Assembly (NCBI RefSeq): GCF_964275005.1
Contig: NC_092692.1
Location: forward strand, 18,253,506 to 18,317,505
From: Diadema setosum
Taxonomy: Eukaryota; Echinodermata; Echinoidea; Diadematoida; Diadematidae
Reading direction: 5' to 3'
Length of the DNA: 64,000 nt
A program made the translations under genes and the position numbers. The notes under the pieces are model-generated. The model saw only the letters and a program-made list of their open reading frames with translations, searched no databases and was not told the origin of the DNA. Shown here piece after piece: positions 10,461 through 23,700 of this stretch (position 1 is the first letter of the stretch; the number at the start of each line of letters is the position of its first letter).

Positions 10461-12014
10461 GGCTGAAGATGTTTGCATCGCGATGACAAGAATTAAGATA
10501 TATGCTATTACCGAACTGGGAACACGACTTTATAGTGACATTATGAAGGAATACTTCTGTGTTGCTGTTTCTTTTCCTCAAGTTTACTCTTTCCCAGAAT
10601 GAGGGAGATGAAGAAGGTAATTTTTGCTTTTTCTTCATCCTTTCTTTAAACAAAATTTGCTATGAGTTTTTGTTTATATTTCAGTCAATATCATGTTATG
10701 AACAGTTAATGATTTCCCTGTCTTAGTTAATCATACTCTTCATACAATTTTATCGTCATGATAAATGTACAGTGCAATTACGTCGATTGATATCACCACC
10801 AAAACCAAATCCATGATGCATTGGCTTTTGTGTGAAAAAAAAGTAAATATTACATGATAGTTCAGTAAGTAATGCTGAATATCTTTGTTGATAAATCGAT
10901 TTATAAGTAATGCCAGTAATACAGTAAGTGCTAGCACGATTCTCTAGCATGATTCTTAAAGAAGTATGGAAACTTCTGTATGCTTTATTTGATATCACAA
11001 TACCAAATAGTAATTGATGGAACGTTTATTTTCATAAAATATGTAGGCTAAAGTTTAAAAATGCATACACAGGAAATAGAAACGCTGATGCTTTCTTGCG
11101 CTTTTGTTATTTTTGTGAGTTGTTTACATTCTATTTTTTTATCTATTTATTTATTCATTTATTTATTCTTGATGCTGCTTTAAGATGTTTGACTAAACTG
11201 CGCCCACTCCTGAAGTATGTGTATGATTGGTATTACAATGGCGTAGTCTCAGTTTTAAACATTTCTGTGATAAGCCTGTGTTCATCACATCCAAATAGTA
11301 AAAGGATCAGCGTGAAAATGATTGAAATTGTTGCCTTCACCAATATCTTATCAACTGCGATTTCGATTCATGCAGGAAGTTAAAAAGTGTGATGACTTGC
11401 TCAGCCTTGTAGACCAAAATGTACGATAAATGCCACAGAGAGAATTCAACAGTTTCACGACTCATCCAAGTCACTTTTCAGCTCTGACAGACAATAGACG
11501 TAGTGATACCGCCCTTCTTTCCAAACGGGCGGCTGAGGTGAAAAAGTGACTTTGGATCAGTCGGGCAGCCCAGCCGCCCCCTCCGTGAATTCTTCCCCAA
11601 GTCCAGATGGCCAGATGATACAAGTTTTAGAACTTTCATCGTAATTCTTTTTTTTTTGAACAACTTCCTATAAACACGTGTAATGTACATGTATATTCAT
11701 AATCACATTTTTCTTTCTTCTATGATCACGTTAGTAGCAGCGATAATGCTGTTTCGTCAACATTGACAGTTTTGTCATCCACATTGCTGGAAGGAAAGAT
11801 TTTAGATTCGGATGTGAAATTTTCAGTATATTTTGTAACACTCAAACTTGACATTTCTATGGCTGGTGATGGAAGAAAAGTGAAAATAAAATTTTTATTT
11901 CTACATTTAAAAAAAAAAGAAAAAAAGTATAAGGCATTTGTTTATCTGGGTGTACTTCATATGTGTCTACCCAATTAAAAGAACTTGCATTTATGCATTC
12001 ACAGCATACACAAA

Positions 12015-12067
<53 letters not shown>

Positions 12068-14829
12068 ATATATACCCTCACACACTACAAATACTTCAAA
12101 CTCAACAGGTTTTCCTGTTTTGGAATGTTCTCTTTATTTACATTTGATACATTTCTTTTTTCATTATTATTTCATAGAAATATTTAAGCTACTACAGATG
12201 CTTAGAATAGAGAAACATGATCCTTCATACTTTTGTCAACTCGGGAATGAAGTTTGTTGATCCTGAAGTCTACAACTACAGTTTACCTATGAAGGGCAGC
12301 ATTTTTATTGTGACCGAAAGAAGAACTTGGTGCAATGTTCAGCCTTAATGTCACATATTCATACAATATATTTGTTCCCAAGGCAATTCCAACATTTTGA
12401 AATGAATTCTGAATACACATACATATGTACACAAGTTCAAGGTGTCAGATGATATTACGGCACTTTGTCAGATGAAAGCAATGTTTCTATGACTTGAGAA
12501 AGAATCACTTCAACATGCAATTAGATGGTATGCCACTATGAATTGTCTCATGTAAAATTTCTATCATTCAGTACTGTTGGAGACAGTGTTTTAGTACAAA
12601 GACAGGATTAAATGGAAGCAGAGATGTGAAGACCAACTGATGAAAAGACAGAATTCATATCGAGGAAGAAAATGAGGAAATGATAATGACTGGAAGTGAG
12701 AAAATCTTTCTTTCTTTTCATTTGACAGACACTTACTCTCATGAGTCCATCCATCTAGGAATCAAAGCTGTGATTTAGCTAATAGTAATTGTCTAAAATT
12801 GCCATTTTATACTAGAAAAGAAAAGGTATTGTAGTAAATGTCTTCCTCTTTTTTCACCTTCAGCACATACGATGAAGCCACAGCATCTAGGACATAAGTA
12901 TCCCTTGTGCGTGTAGTCTTGTTCTGTTGTATAACACATACACATGAATGGTGCATGCAATTACAGCTGATATCAGAGGTATATAGTTCATGCAACACAG
13001 GAACAATCATGCTTTGTTGTTCAAGCAGGTTTCATGTGTGATTGCTACAAGAAAGAAGAATGCATACTTTCAAGATGCTGATCCCCCATCAGAGCTTTCC
13101 AAAACGAAGTTCCTTTTGACCGTCAATTTTTTTTTTTTTCTTGACCAACAAATCTTTTTAAAGGTTGATCAGATCACTACAGAGAATATGAGTCATGATG
13201 GTGACTAAATGAGACAAAGTTGAATAATATACCAAGACAGAATCATAAGGAAATATCACTTCTTGACCGACTTACGACTGTACCAATATGCTGTATGCAA
13301 ATCATTGTATGAAGTCTCATATCTAGCCTTCTAGGATTCCTTTCATTGAACTCTTAAGATATATTCTTCAACAGAAGGACTGCAAAAAGAAGTGTATACC
13401 ATAGCAGGTCTTACCATTTGACATCATCTTTAAAAATTGTGGCATAAATTCACAGTTGGAATGTACATATTGGTGGAGCTCTTGTCACTGAAAGTCACCA
13501 TGCCCTATCCAATGTTGCACTGTTCATCTCAAGTGCTCTGTGATTTTAAACCACATGTACCATCTCATACTCGCCCGAATAGCCATGTATTTTCTGTTTT
13601 AGTAGATATTTACACCTCTGCTAATGGTTTATGTCAATGTGGCCATTCCCCTAGGCTGAGTAGGCATTTGAGCGACAAGTTCCTTAAAATCATCAACAAC
13701 TCACAACGACATTACAAGAGTCATGAAATGTTGATGACTGCCACAGGGTACAGTCACTTGGTTATGGCGATGTGCTCTGTCCAACACACACAAAACTATG
13801 ACGCATTCATAGAGTAAGTAATGCAAACATTAACATCGCCATCTACACTGTACATGAACGGAACCGACCATGGTATTTCTACAATCCTATACATGGCACA
13901 TTCAGTCAGTCTGAACCTACATAACCCTTTCCAATGCACATTGAAACAAACTATGATACATATCAATAATAAATCAGCTTACATATTTCTGCATGTATGT
14001 ATTTTTCAATCATACACACTTTTCACTCTGAGTATTATCTCTTTTGTTTTGTCTGTACTACAACACATCAGAAATTCTCAACTACATACACAAGCACTGG
14101 AAATGAAATGAAGTAAGCAATCAACATGTATTACCATGTTTTGTCTCCAATATTTAGTCCAATATACTTGTACGAGGACTGCCAACCTGCAATTCCTCTA
14201 CCATGATGACAATAACAACAAAAATCACTGAGCATAATCTATTTGGCACCTTGACTGAAATCAACGACTACCCTCTGAATCCTTCCAAGACAGTATCTCC
14301 TCATCTCCTTCTCAACAGACTCCTGTACATTGTTAGTGTAATCGTTAGTTTGGATCAGATACAAAATGTAACCAACGCGATCCATCAACATCTCTAACAC
14401 TCCCGCCATATTTTAATAACTAGCTGAAATAAATATTTCTTGCTCTGGGACACACACTCGAAGAGAGAAAGAAGAAGATAAGGAAGAGACTACATCATAT
14501 AAGGCACTAATAATGTCTGTACATACAGAAAAACATGAAAAAGATGCAGTTGTAGAGTGATTCTGCCACACAAAACAGCTACACAAAAGTTACACTAAAT
14601 CAGTACACAGACAATTTACCCTGAAGGTAGAAAATCAACAGAGTATAATGGGGCTCTTACAACTGAATTAAGCTCTTTGTAACATCATAAAATGGGTCAC
14701 AATAACTCACAGAATCTTATGTCTAGAGTGGATAATGGAAATGATAAATTAAATATTCAAGTGAATTGAGGGGGAGAGAATCACTGTTATTTCTCATACT
14801 TGCAGCAGCTGGTGGTATCACTGCAATTA
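10451..14829. other. Intergenic region downstream of DXO, no gene recognised
   Basis: AT-rich DNA between convergent genes. It holds the DXO 3' UTR of unknown length and a CA microsatellite at 12018-12066. Open frames such as the one at 13437-13817 have no recognisable domain and no splice or codon support. Confidence 0.5.
12018..12066. repeat. (CA)n microsatellite
   Basis: CA dinucleotide run between the convergent genes; produces several artefactual open frames. Confidence 0.97.
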
Positions 14830-15335
14830 CAGTGCACTCCCGTTCTAACGAAATGCTCGAGACCGGCAGTTTTCTTTCATTATAACGAAATTTCGTTATA
14901 ACCGAACAAATACAATATATAACGAAAACAAGGAAACCACGCATTGCTGAATACTCATCATACACTGGAAATCTATGTGAAATGGGATGGGATTATTGTA
15001 TTACAATATTAAACGCAAGTTCCCCTCAAAAACTGTGCGTGACACAAGGAGCGAACACACAGTGATGTGAAGCATTCGCCCGTACAGAGACGCTACTAAT
15101 GCCTGTTCCGCTACGTATTTTCGAAAGCAATTCGCATTTCGTTATAACAGAGCACATTTCTTTTGTTTTTCTTTGTCAGTGGCGCTCGGAAAAGACTTCG
15201 TTATAACGAAAATTGCGTTATAACCGTCTTCGTTATAAGCGAATTTTGTACCATAACACATTTTGGGACCAGAAGTTTTACTTCGTTATGACGAAATTTC
15301 GTTATAACCATGTTCGTTGTAACGGGAGTGCACTG
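14830..15335. mobile_element. 506-bp pogo/Tigger-like MITE with TA duplication
   Basis: Ends are CAGTGCACTCCCGTT and its reverse complement AACGGGAGTGCACTG, flanked by TA at 14828-14829 and 15336-15337. The interior is rich in CGTTATAACGAAA palindromes. TA target and CAGT ends fit the Tc1/mariner-pogo superfamily. No transposase is present. Confidence 0.85.
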
Positions 15336-15337
15336 TA

Positions 15338-17558
15338 TGACACATGCTATTTTGTTACTAAGAGTCAACTTTTTACCAAGTTTGGTGAAATTCATAAGGG
15401 CTGGCAAAAATAATGCTACTGCCATCTGTTGCAAGAAAATTTGTAGCCCTCTCAACTCTAAAATCACATCAGAAAAGGCACAAAAGCAGAAATTATTTTG
15501 ATCCAATATCGGGCCCATCTGAAAACGATTCATCCGTAAATCTTGTCATTCCGTTCTGTGTTTCATAATGTCAAAACTCATCATACTCAGTTGAATTTGC
15601 ATGCATGCATACTATGCTTTGATGAAACAAAGATGTAAAACATTAAAAAAAAAAGCAATTTCCACATCAGTGCTTCAATAAGATTTGGCTCTGTCTATTG
15701 ACTTCATCTGGACAACCTTCCAAGTTTCTGCCTTACTTTCCATCAAAGTTACTATCAACACTGCTCCCTAGCTCCGATCAAGCTAACACCAAATAAGCAA
15801 ATACAATGTGATACCTTCTTCTAAAACCCCCATGGTAGTGTCTATTAAAGTATGTCCAATGTTTGATCAACGGCTGGCAAAATGGAAAATATATGTTTGA
15901 AAGTTGAGAGGCAACATGATACACATAAGTCCTATACAGTTCAAAGTCCAATTACGTGAAACGCAGATTCCTAATGCTGAACAATGATTATGGAAAACGT
16001 GATAGGCCAGGATGCACATACACACCCTGTTCAGAAAATGTACAAATACGTAAACCAGTTTCCTGGGAATCGGACCAAGATGACATCTTTGTGAAAGACT
16101 TTGATAAAACTTTACGACGTGTAACAACTGCAGACAAACTGCTATAACAGATATGTTCTTCTGCAACTCCCATCATTTCATATCATTAAATGACATCCAG
16201 ATCTGGAGAAATCAGCTCGCATTGGTGGAACTGTAAGAACACATTTCGGTTCAATCAGTGAGATTTACAAACTGAATTCAGCGGACAGCTGCAGGTTACT
16301 CGGGCATTTATAAGAAATGAATCACAACCATGTCATGATTACAGTTGGTCACCAAAAGCCTGTGTTAGGAATATCCTGATTATTATTCGACATGATCTTG
16401 TGATACAGACATTTAGGAGCCTGTTTGTTTTTTACTTCTATATTTAGATGGTTTTCAGTGGAATTTGATCAGACAGCTATAAAGATGAAATTTTTAAAAA
16501 TACAAGAATGTCAGTGACTATTCTTATGAAATCAACACTTGTTAGATATTTACAACTGACATCTGATCAACTATAAAGACATAATTATATATGTATATAC
16601 ATGTACATTGTATATAAAGGCAATCATGAAATATGATATTCAAATACATCGTAGGCAAGAACAAATCAATTTTATTTTCCCAACTTTCTTACAGATAGGC
16701 ACTAAAACATATACATGGCGGATAAAACTATTTCAATAAAATTTGTGTAAGCTTGGAGCTTTGATTTGCTGGCAAGCTGATAAAAAGTGATCCAATCAAA
16801 AAGCAGGAATGATTTGAGTGCCATGATTGAACAAAAGAACTTGTCAGAAATTGAAAGACATATTGTTCATTTACTTGCTAATACTGATAATATCCAAATA
16901 AGTTGAAAATGAAAGTAATAATCAGGGCTCGGTACGATGGCAGCAACTGTGATTTGTTCTGTACATTTCAATACCACTATCAAATTATCTCTGAAATATC
17001 AATTTGGCACTACAGGTGTAGCACATATTTCTTGATTAGTAAATAAATTGTGATGTCGGTGATACTCGTAAACACATAATCTTGGGGGATTTAAGGTAAG
17101 TCTCTAAGGTGAATTCCTATTCCTGCCTCTTGATGCTGTATTCTATCCTCCTTATATATATATACACAGGTTGTCTCTGAATCCTTGCAATCATCCAAAC
17201 TCTGATTCCACACAGTGGAACCATCAGCTACTGCATTCCGTGACTTTACAGGCTATGCCGAAGGAATCCGTCCAATCATAAAAGTGCAGACTGCAACATC
17301 CACAGATGGGTGTGTGGTGCACGTACCATCAATGAAACAATTTCAGGTATATCATTCTAGACATTGTAAAACATATTAGAAAACAAAGCAGCTGGCCAAA
17401 ACTTCAAGGTATTTTTCATGCATCCACTGAAGTGGGTTAAAATACAAGGTGAAAGTCTTCTCTGAACCTTGGAAGGCAGTTGTAGATATAAGTAATTTTG
17501 CAGTTTTCCTACATGCGTTGAGCGAGAGGTAAGCTAGTGAGTTGGGCAACGGAGAAAA
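15338..17558. other. Intergenic DNA and presumed KIF19 3' UTR
   Basis: AT-rich with no supported gene. The part adjoining 17559 is probably KIF19 3' UTR; its limit is unknown. Confidence 0.45.
16671..16676 (-). promoter_or_regulatory. Possible KIF19 polyadenylation signal
   Basis: AATAAA on the minus strand about 0.88 kb past the KIF19 stop. It is a plausible cleavage signal, but the hexamer is common in AT-rich DNA and nothing else supports it. Confidence 0.25.
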
Positions 17559-17740
17559 TCAGAGGCGCCTCCCGACCGAAACGTTCTTTCGGGGCACTGC
17601 GAGTCCAGAAATGGTGAGGGAGCCCCGCCTTACGTGGGAAGGGATCGCCACGGGCCTGACGCGGGATTTGGGGCCAGCAGGGACGGGCGTGCTGGACTCC
17701 GAGGAGTCATGGTTTGGCAGCTTTCCAGTCGGTTGAGAGC
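17559..17740 (-). CDS. KIF19: KIF19 exon 20 (residues 1014-1073, TGA stop)
   Basis: 182 bp after acceptor CTCTTTCAAAG, ending at TGA 17559-17561. Encodes [36 protein letters not shown] and [14 protein letters not shown] content is far above its flanks, the phase fits exon 19, and the basic Ser/Pro composition matches the rest of the tail. Confidence 0.75.
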
Positions 17741-20700
17741 CTTTGAAAGAGAGATGACAAAATCAGTCTTTGTTCAAATAGAGTATGGACGGACACACAA
17801 GCTAATCATACATTCAAGGTATCGGACTGATGCTATGATCACAAGATGGCGTGGTGTGAGCAAGTCCCAAATTCAAATCTTTCTCCCCTCTTCCATGACT
17901 TACCAGTTTAATCCTCCTTTCCTTTTTCATTTCAAAACTATACAACACACTCTAAATCATTTTCCATCCACAATTTAATTATTCCACTACAATCATTAGC
18001 TTGAAACAGATCCAATTTGGATACATATGCGTGTTGTAGCAAAATCAGCCTGTCCTCAATGGATTAATGGGCATCAATCTCATTCTACATAAAACAAGAA
18101 ATTGATAGTGAATCCTCGACAACTTGTGTAGCTAGGTTTATGCAATATTTTCTTCTTTGTTTCGTTTGGTTGTTGTTTCTTATTGAGGGGTGCGGATAAG
18201 AATAAGAGGAGGCCTATTCAGCCCGAGTCAATTTTTTCATCGCGTGAGAAATACTATGCCAAAAAGAAAGCATGGGTCACGTAGATATAAAAGTGCTAGT
18301 GTTGCAAAATGAGGAAGCAGGATAATAGACTTTGGTGACAGGGTTTGTCTCAAGAACTCTGTGCTGGGATTCCACCCACCTTTGTATCTCCTGACGACTG
18401 TGTGACCTTTGCCCTTTTCAGCTCCAATCTGATGAACTGTGGTGGGTGGGGTGCTCCTGTATTCACCTATGTCTTGCTCTCCTGTGAAACAAGAATGGGA
18501 GAGCCATGAAATTAATGCTCGTAACGTATGCTCGTTAGCACAGATGAACAAATGTGTAGAGTTAACTTCATTAAATTGATTGATTGGTAATCTATTAGTT
18601 GCTTCACAATACACACTGCAAAACTGTGGGTGGCCACTCTTGAAATACACTTCTATTCATCATCTGTGAAAATCATGTCAAGAATATGTTCATCAAATAT
18701 TTAGTCTTAACAAAAGTTTGCATGTTTCACTGCACTTATCACAGGTGATATCCTCTTTCAACAAACATGAAAGCAAAACAATGTCTCACAACATTTTGAT
18801 ATACTCTCCAGTACTAAACTTGGACATCATACTGTGCCATAGCACCCATCCCGGGTTTGTGTTTCTTCTATCATGAATGTAATGACCTCTTACCTGCATG
18901 GTTGACTTGTGGATATCGCTTAGTTGCCTTGGTACCCTCGCCATTGATATTGTAGGGGGTAGACTGGGGGATGACCCGGCGGGGTGGTATCTTACTGACC
19001 GCCCCGCCTCGTCTACCTGTTGCCTTGGGAATGTATGACACCTGAAAGATGATAGACCAAGATAGATACAAGGGATGTTGATAACATGAGACATCTTACA
19101 CAAGGTGTTCCCTTCTGTAATCCTTATTTTTCACAAGATTTAGATTGTCATTTGCACAGGTATCAAGCAGCTAGAAATTTGTCAAGCAAGTAAAAAGGAG
19201 CATGTGTTGAAAAGATGAATGCAAACAGAGAAAGCAAATGTTACACTGCAGTGAAACATTGTGGAAAATCAGAGAGGCATTAAGAAATACTCAGCCATTT
19301 TAGTATCACTACATTGTCTAATATCATACACGGTGGGAACTCGATATTGTGACAGAGTTTGTTCTTGCATTGTATATTCCTTGTAGCTGGTATGTGGATT
19401 GGAACAAATGTCTTTTTTCTTTTCTCAACCTCTTTCTTTCTTCATGACCCTTCTGAAGACATAAACAGATTTTGACAAGATATCACATCACACAACCCAA
19501 AGGAAGCAAACACAGAGACAGTAAAGACTAACATCAACTTGTATTTCTGGGTGCATGAACAGAGAAAGTAAAGACTAACATCAACTTGCATTTCTGAGTG
19601 CATGAACACAGACTAGACAAAGATATGCTGGATCCACAGACAAGCTGTTCTCTAATTAGCAAAGAATTGATTAATTTGTGAGGGGATAGCAGCAAACAGA
19701 ACTACTTACTTCAAGAGAGTTTCTGCCTCGCCTCCTATCTGCCAAGCTATTCCTCGAGTATGCCTTTTGAGAAGGCTTTCGGCCGGCAATACTCAGACTG
19801 TCTGCACCACCATGTGACCTGGTTTCAAATGACCGCACTGAGGACAGGTCGTCCTGGTCACTCACATGTGATCCAATGGGTGAGCCGGCGAAATGTGTCC
19901 GGCTGACCTGCGAGAGTCTACTGTGCGTCAGCAAGCTTTCGTGGGGGTTCCTGGGCTCTGTCGTCTCTGTGACAGTCCGCAGCGCCATGAACCCTCCGCG
20001 CTCCTGCAAACTCTGCTTCTCGGGCCTCCCAATCTTCTCCGAGGCCTTCTGGGATGTCCTCTTGCGGGCAGCCACGGCTGCAATATTCTTTGTCCGCTGG
20101 ATGATCTCCTTCCGTCCCACATCCCCTTCCGACTCGCTGAGGTTAAGTTCGTGGAACGACCTGACGGGGTGGGCCAGCACTCCGTTGGGAGGGGTGTACG
20201 GCCGCTTGGCGGGGTGCCGAGAGCCCCCAGCATTGCTCAGGTCCACAAGGCTCTCATGCTTCGTGATGGGCGGGGTCGTAGGAGACTGGACCATCACCAT
20301 TGGTACAGATCCCTCTCTCAGCTGGCGAGTCCTGGGACTGGGCTGGAACACCCTGGGCTGACTGTTGCTGGGTTTGCTATGTTTGGAGAGAGATAGAGAG
20401 CATAGCTCACATCATTAGTAAATCTTGACACTTTTCTCGCAAAACAAAACCAAAAAGTTGTATTTCTGATGTGTAACTCCTGGTTTTATCCCATGGGCAA
20501 TGTTTTACCAGTTATCCTTGCCCTGTAAACTATAGGCCCTACATAATGACCGTAGCAAAACTCTAAACTCTGCGAGAGTTCTGAAAAATGCAGTTGTCTC
20601 ACGTAGAACACACCTTGCATTCCCAGAACTTTGTCACTACACAAATATAGTTATGCTGCACATTGCATATAATTGGATGCATGACATAACTATTAACGAG

Positions 20701-23700
20701 GGGTGTGAGAGAGTGCTTGCACAAAAGAGTCTGACAAAATCTGAAACTTGGGAGGGAAAAAGGTTTGAAGTGCCTTAAACAGTGTACATTTCAATGCATT
20801 TGAACTGTAAAAAGTCTGAAAAGTGGGTTTTGGGCACAGCTAAAAAGTCTGAATTCAGATAAAACTCTCAACTCTAACCAACCAAGTTAAACTCAAAGCA
20901 CACTAAGGAGTCGATCGAGGCCATCCTGAAACTTTTCCTACTTCTATCTGGACTTACCTCTCAGGATGCGAGTGCTGTGGCCTCTTGTGTGTCTTGCTGG
21001 TCTGTTTGATCTCCACTGACTCCTTCTCAGGCGAGTTACTGTCCTCCCTCTCCTCCTGCATCTGTTTCAACATCTTGAGGTTCAGCGCCGACTTGGCCTG
21101 AAACAAATCAAAATAGAGTTGAGAGAGATGACATCTCATGTCAATGTGCTGGAACCCATATAACCAACAGGACTGTTAACCTCTACACATCAAAAGACAT
21201 ACTGATGCATGGGATAAAAAATATACATACATGCTTTGAAAATAAAAAATTTGCATTTTACTTATTAGTTTGAATTTTGCTGATACTAGATATGCTAGAT
21301 CTAATTTCAGAAAAAAAAATCATGGCAAGAGCACATTTCCCTATTTATTTAAAAAAATAAAAAACAAGAAAGCCTAGTTATTGTGAAAACATATTATTGG
21401 CAGCTACACACTTGAGACCTTAGAAATGAGGGCCATCTGCAGGCAAGACAATGGTCAAAGCGCAATTATCACTAAGCCACCTCATTTATAACACAGGCCA
21501 TATTAACCCTAACTAGGCCGGGGGGGGCCTCCGAGGCCCCCCCCTCGACGTTCCGCGCGATGTATCGCTAACGCGAAAAGCTATCGCCGCGACGTTTCAT
21601 GACTTTTTTCTTTCGAGTCTCCCGCATCTTTTGACACCAAATTTGCGATGCCCGGGTGCGCGGTTCTGAAGTAGCGCATAAATATGTACGTGCATGTCAG
21701 ACCAAAAATTGCTCAAAAACGTGAATTCGTGTACAATTTCAATGCAAACTGTGCTTACAGGCAGATTTCTTAAAAGCATGATTATTTTGGGGTTTTATTG
21801 ATTAAAATCAATTATTAACATATTTTCTTGTTCGGAACAATGTCGCGGACAAGTTTCATAGAAAAAACAATGAAAAACATAAAGTCGAAAAAACAAAGAA
21901 ATACATAAGAAATTCAAAAAACAATAAAATACTTAAGAAATTTTTTCTAATGGCACAATTTTTTTCTCTTATATTTGCTCACGACACTAAAAAGAATATT
22001 TACACAAAAAATGTGCCCATTTTGAGCTTTATTTAGTGATTTATACCAAATTGTCTGATTTCATGCATCATTATGCATAAATTAGCATAATTTAGCATAA
22101 ATGATAATTTTTTTTAAAATTTAACTTCATGGTACTTTAGATTACGTCACAGGCAATGTGTGTGCCAATTTTCATCGCGATCGCGCGGTCGACGGCTGAG
22201 ATCTGGAGGGGGGGCCTGGGAGGCCCCCCCCCCCCGGCTCTATGATCTACCTAAATAGCCCGGCCTAGTTAGGGTTAAGACAACAACGCAAAAAGAAGTG
22301 AGGGATATTGTACAGCTCACATATCAATCTGCTAATGAAGACAATTACTGTCTGTGCACCACGCCGATCACAGGAGTATGTAATTTTTGAAGAAAAAGAC
22401 GAAGAAGAAGAAAAAAGAAATGTGTCTAATAAGACGAGTGTCTCACCTTGAGTCCCTCCATGTTATTGTGGTGATGCATAGAGGAGTGTGCCCTCATGTC
22501 CTCATAGAGATCTTCATTGACCCCCATGGCATACTTGTCATACAGCTCATCCAGCTCCATGGAAACGGGAAGACCATGCTCTACACAACAACAACAACAA
22601 CAAAAATAACAACACAGTAAAGATCATGTCTGTCACCATGGCAACAAAATAGCTTAGTTTCATCTGATAATTCACAACACATATATGAAATCATCTGCTG
22701 GTGACACAACATGTTCCTGTGACAATTGTTCCGTTCATATTTTCTCAAAGGACTTAGGGTTAGGGTGGTAACAGGGTTTTAGATTAGGTATGATGTGAGG
22801 AATAGGCTTAGGGTTAGAATTATGTTTGTGAATAGGTTTTATGTTTGGCTTAGCATGCAACAATTGCTCCCATTGCAACAATTGCTCCCATTTCTCATGG
22901 GAGCAATTGTTGCAGGAGCAAATGTCGTGGAACCTATCTGCGAGGAACCTTTAATTTCAGAATACCTGGAACTTGACATGATGGTTTCTTAGCCTGATTT
23001 TATAATGATCATCCATAAATGTAACTTTTCATCATTGCAAACACAACAAAAAGAATCACATGCCTGTATGCTCTCTGCTGCTGATTGTTTAGTTCTCAAA
23101 CTTTATTAGTTGCAGTCATTGTTTTCAGCAAATGCTAGAAGTTTTGAATCGAAAAAGGCCTTGCACTTAATAGCAGAAAATGAAAATATGCAAAAAATGT
23201 GACATAAATTTTGATATATTTACGCACCTTATTTTGATAAATAGGCCTGTAAGATAAAATGTATTTTTGTTGATGGAAATGAAATTCAGTTGAACACACT
23301 TCACAAAATATTTGCAATTTGCATCACATGAAATGAAGCTACAGAAGTGTTGACATGTGTGAGCACATACAGGAAGACACAAGGTAAAAATGTGAGAGCT
23401 TGCATTCTTTAGCAAAGATTCCGTTCAACTTCTCCCTTGTCCTGCTGTTTAAATCTTATCACATTATCAGATGCCCTGTGTTCTTTCATTTGTACAAGGA
23501 GTCCTGTGATTATTGACAGTACATGAGTCTTGCTGCAATAGCCATCTATGTACACCAGGGGGCATGTAATGACTCTCTGGCAATCTCTATAAGAGACTTG
23601 CGAACAAGAGGACTACAGAGCAATGTTGCAAATGAAAGATCAAAATCTGTCCTTGGAAGCAATCCCCAATGCACACCTGTTGGAAAAGAAGTTTGACTGA

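Noticed and set aside
11857-12260. Overlapping open frames with Cys-Val or Thr-His runs around the CA repeat
   Set aside because: They are translations of a dinucleotide microsatellite; same for those at 478-675, 7889-8185 and 35621-35948.
13437-13817. 126-codon plus-strand frame between the two genes
   Set aside because: No recognisable domain, no raised GC and no flanking splice or polyadenylation pattern; the window has several chance frames of this size.
17542-17978. Plus-strand frames over 17.5-18.0 kb
   Set aside because: Antisense of KIF19 exon 20, whose phase and acceptor fit the minus-strand gene.
19876-20396. Two long plus-strand frames opposite KIF19 exon 17
   Set aside because: Antisense shadows of a GC-rich coding exon; frame and splicing support the minus strand.
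22750-22815. TTAGGG-like repeats suggesting telomeric sequence
   Set aside because: Only two adjacent units plus scattered GGGTTAG; too few and too irregular for interstitial telomere sequence.
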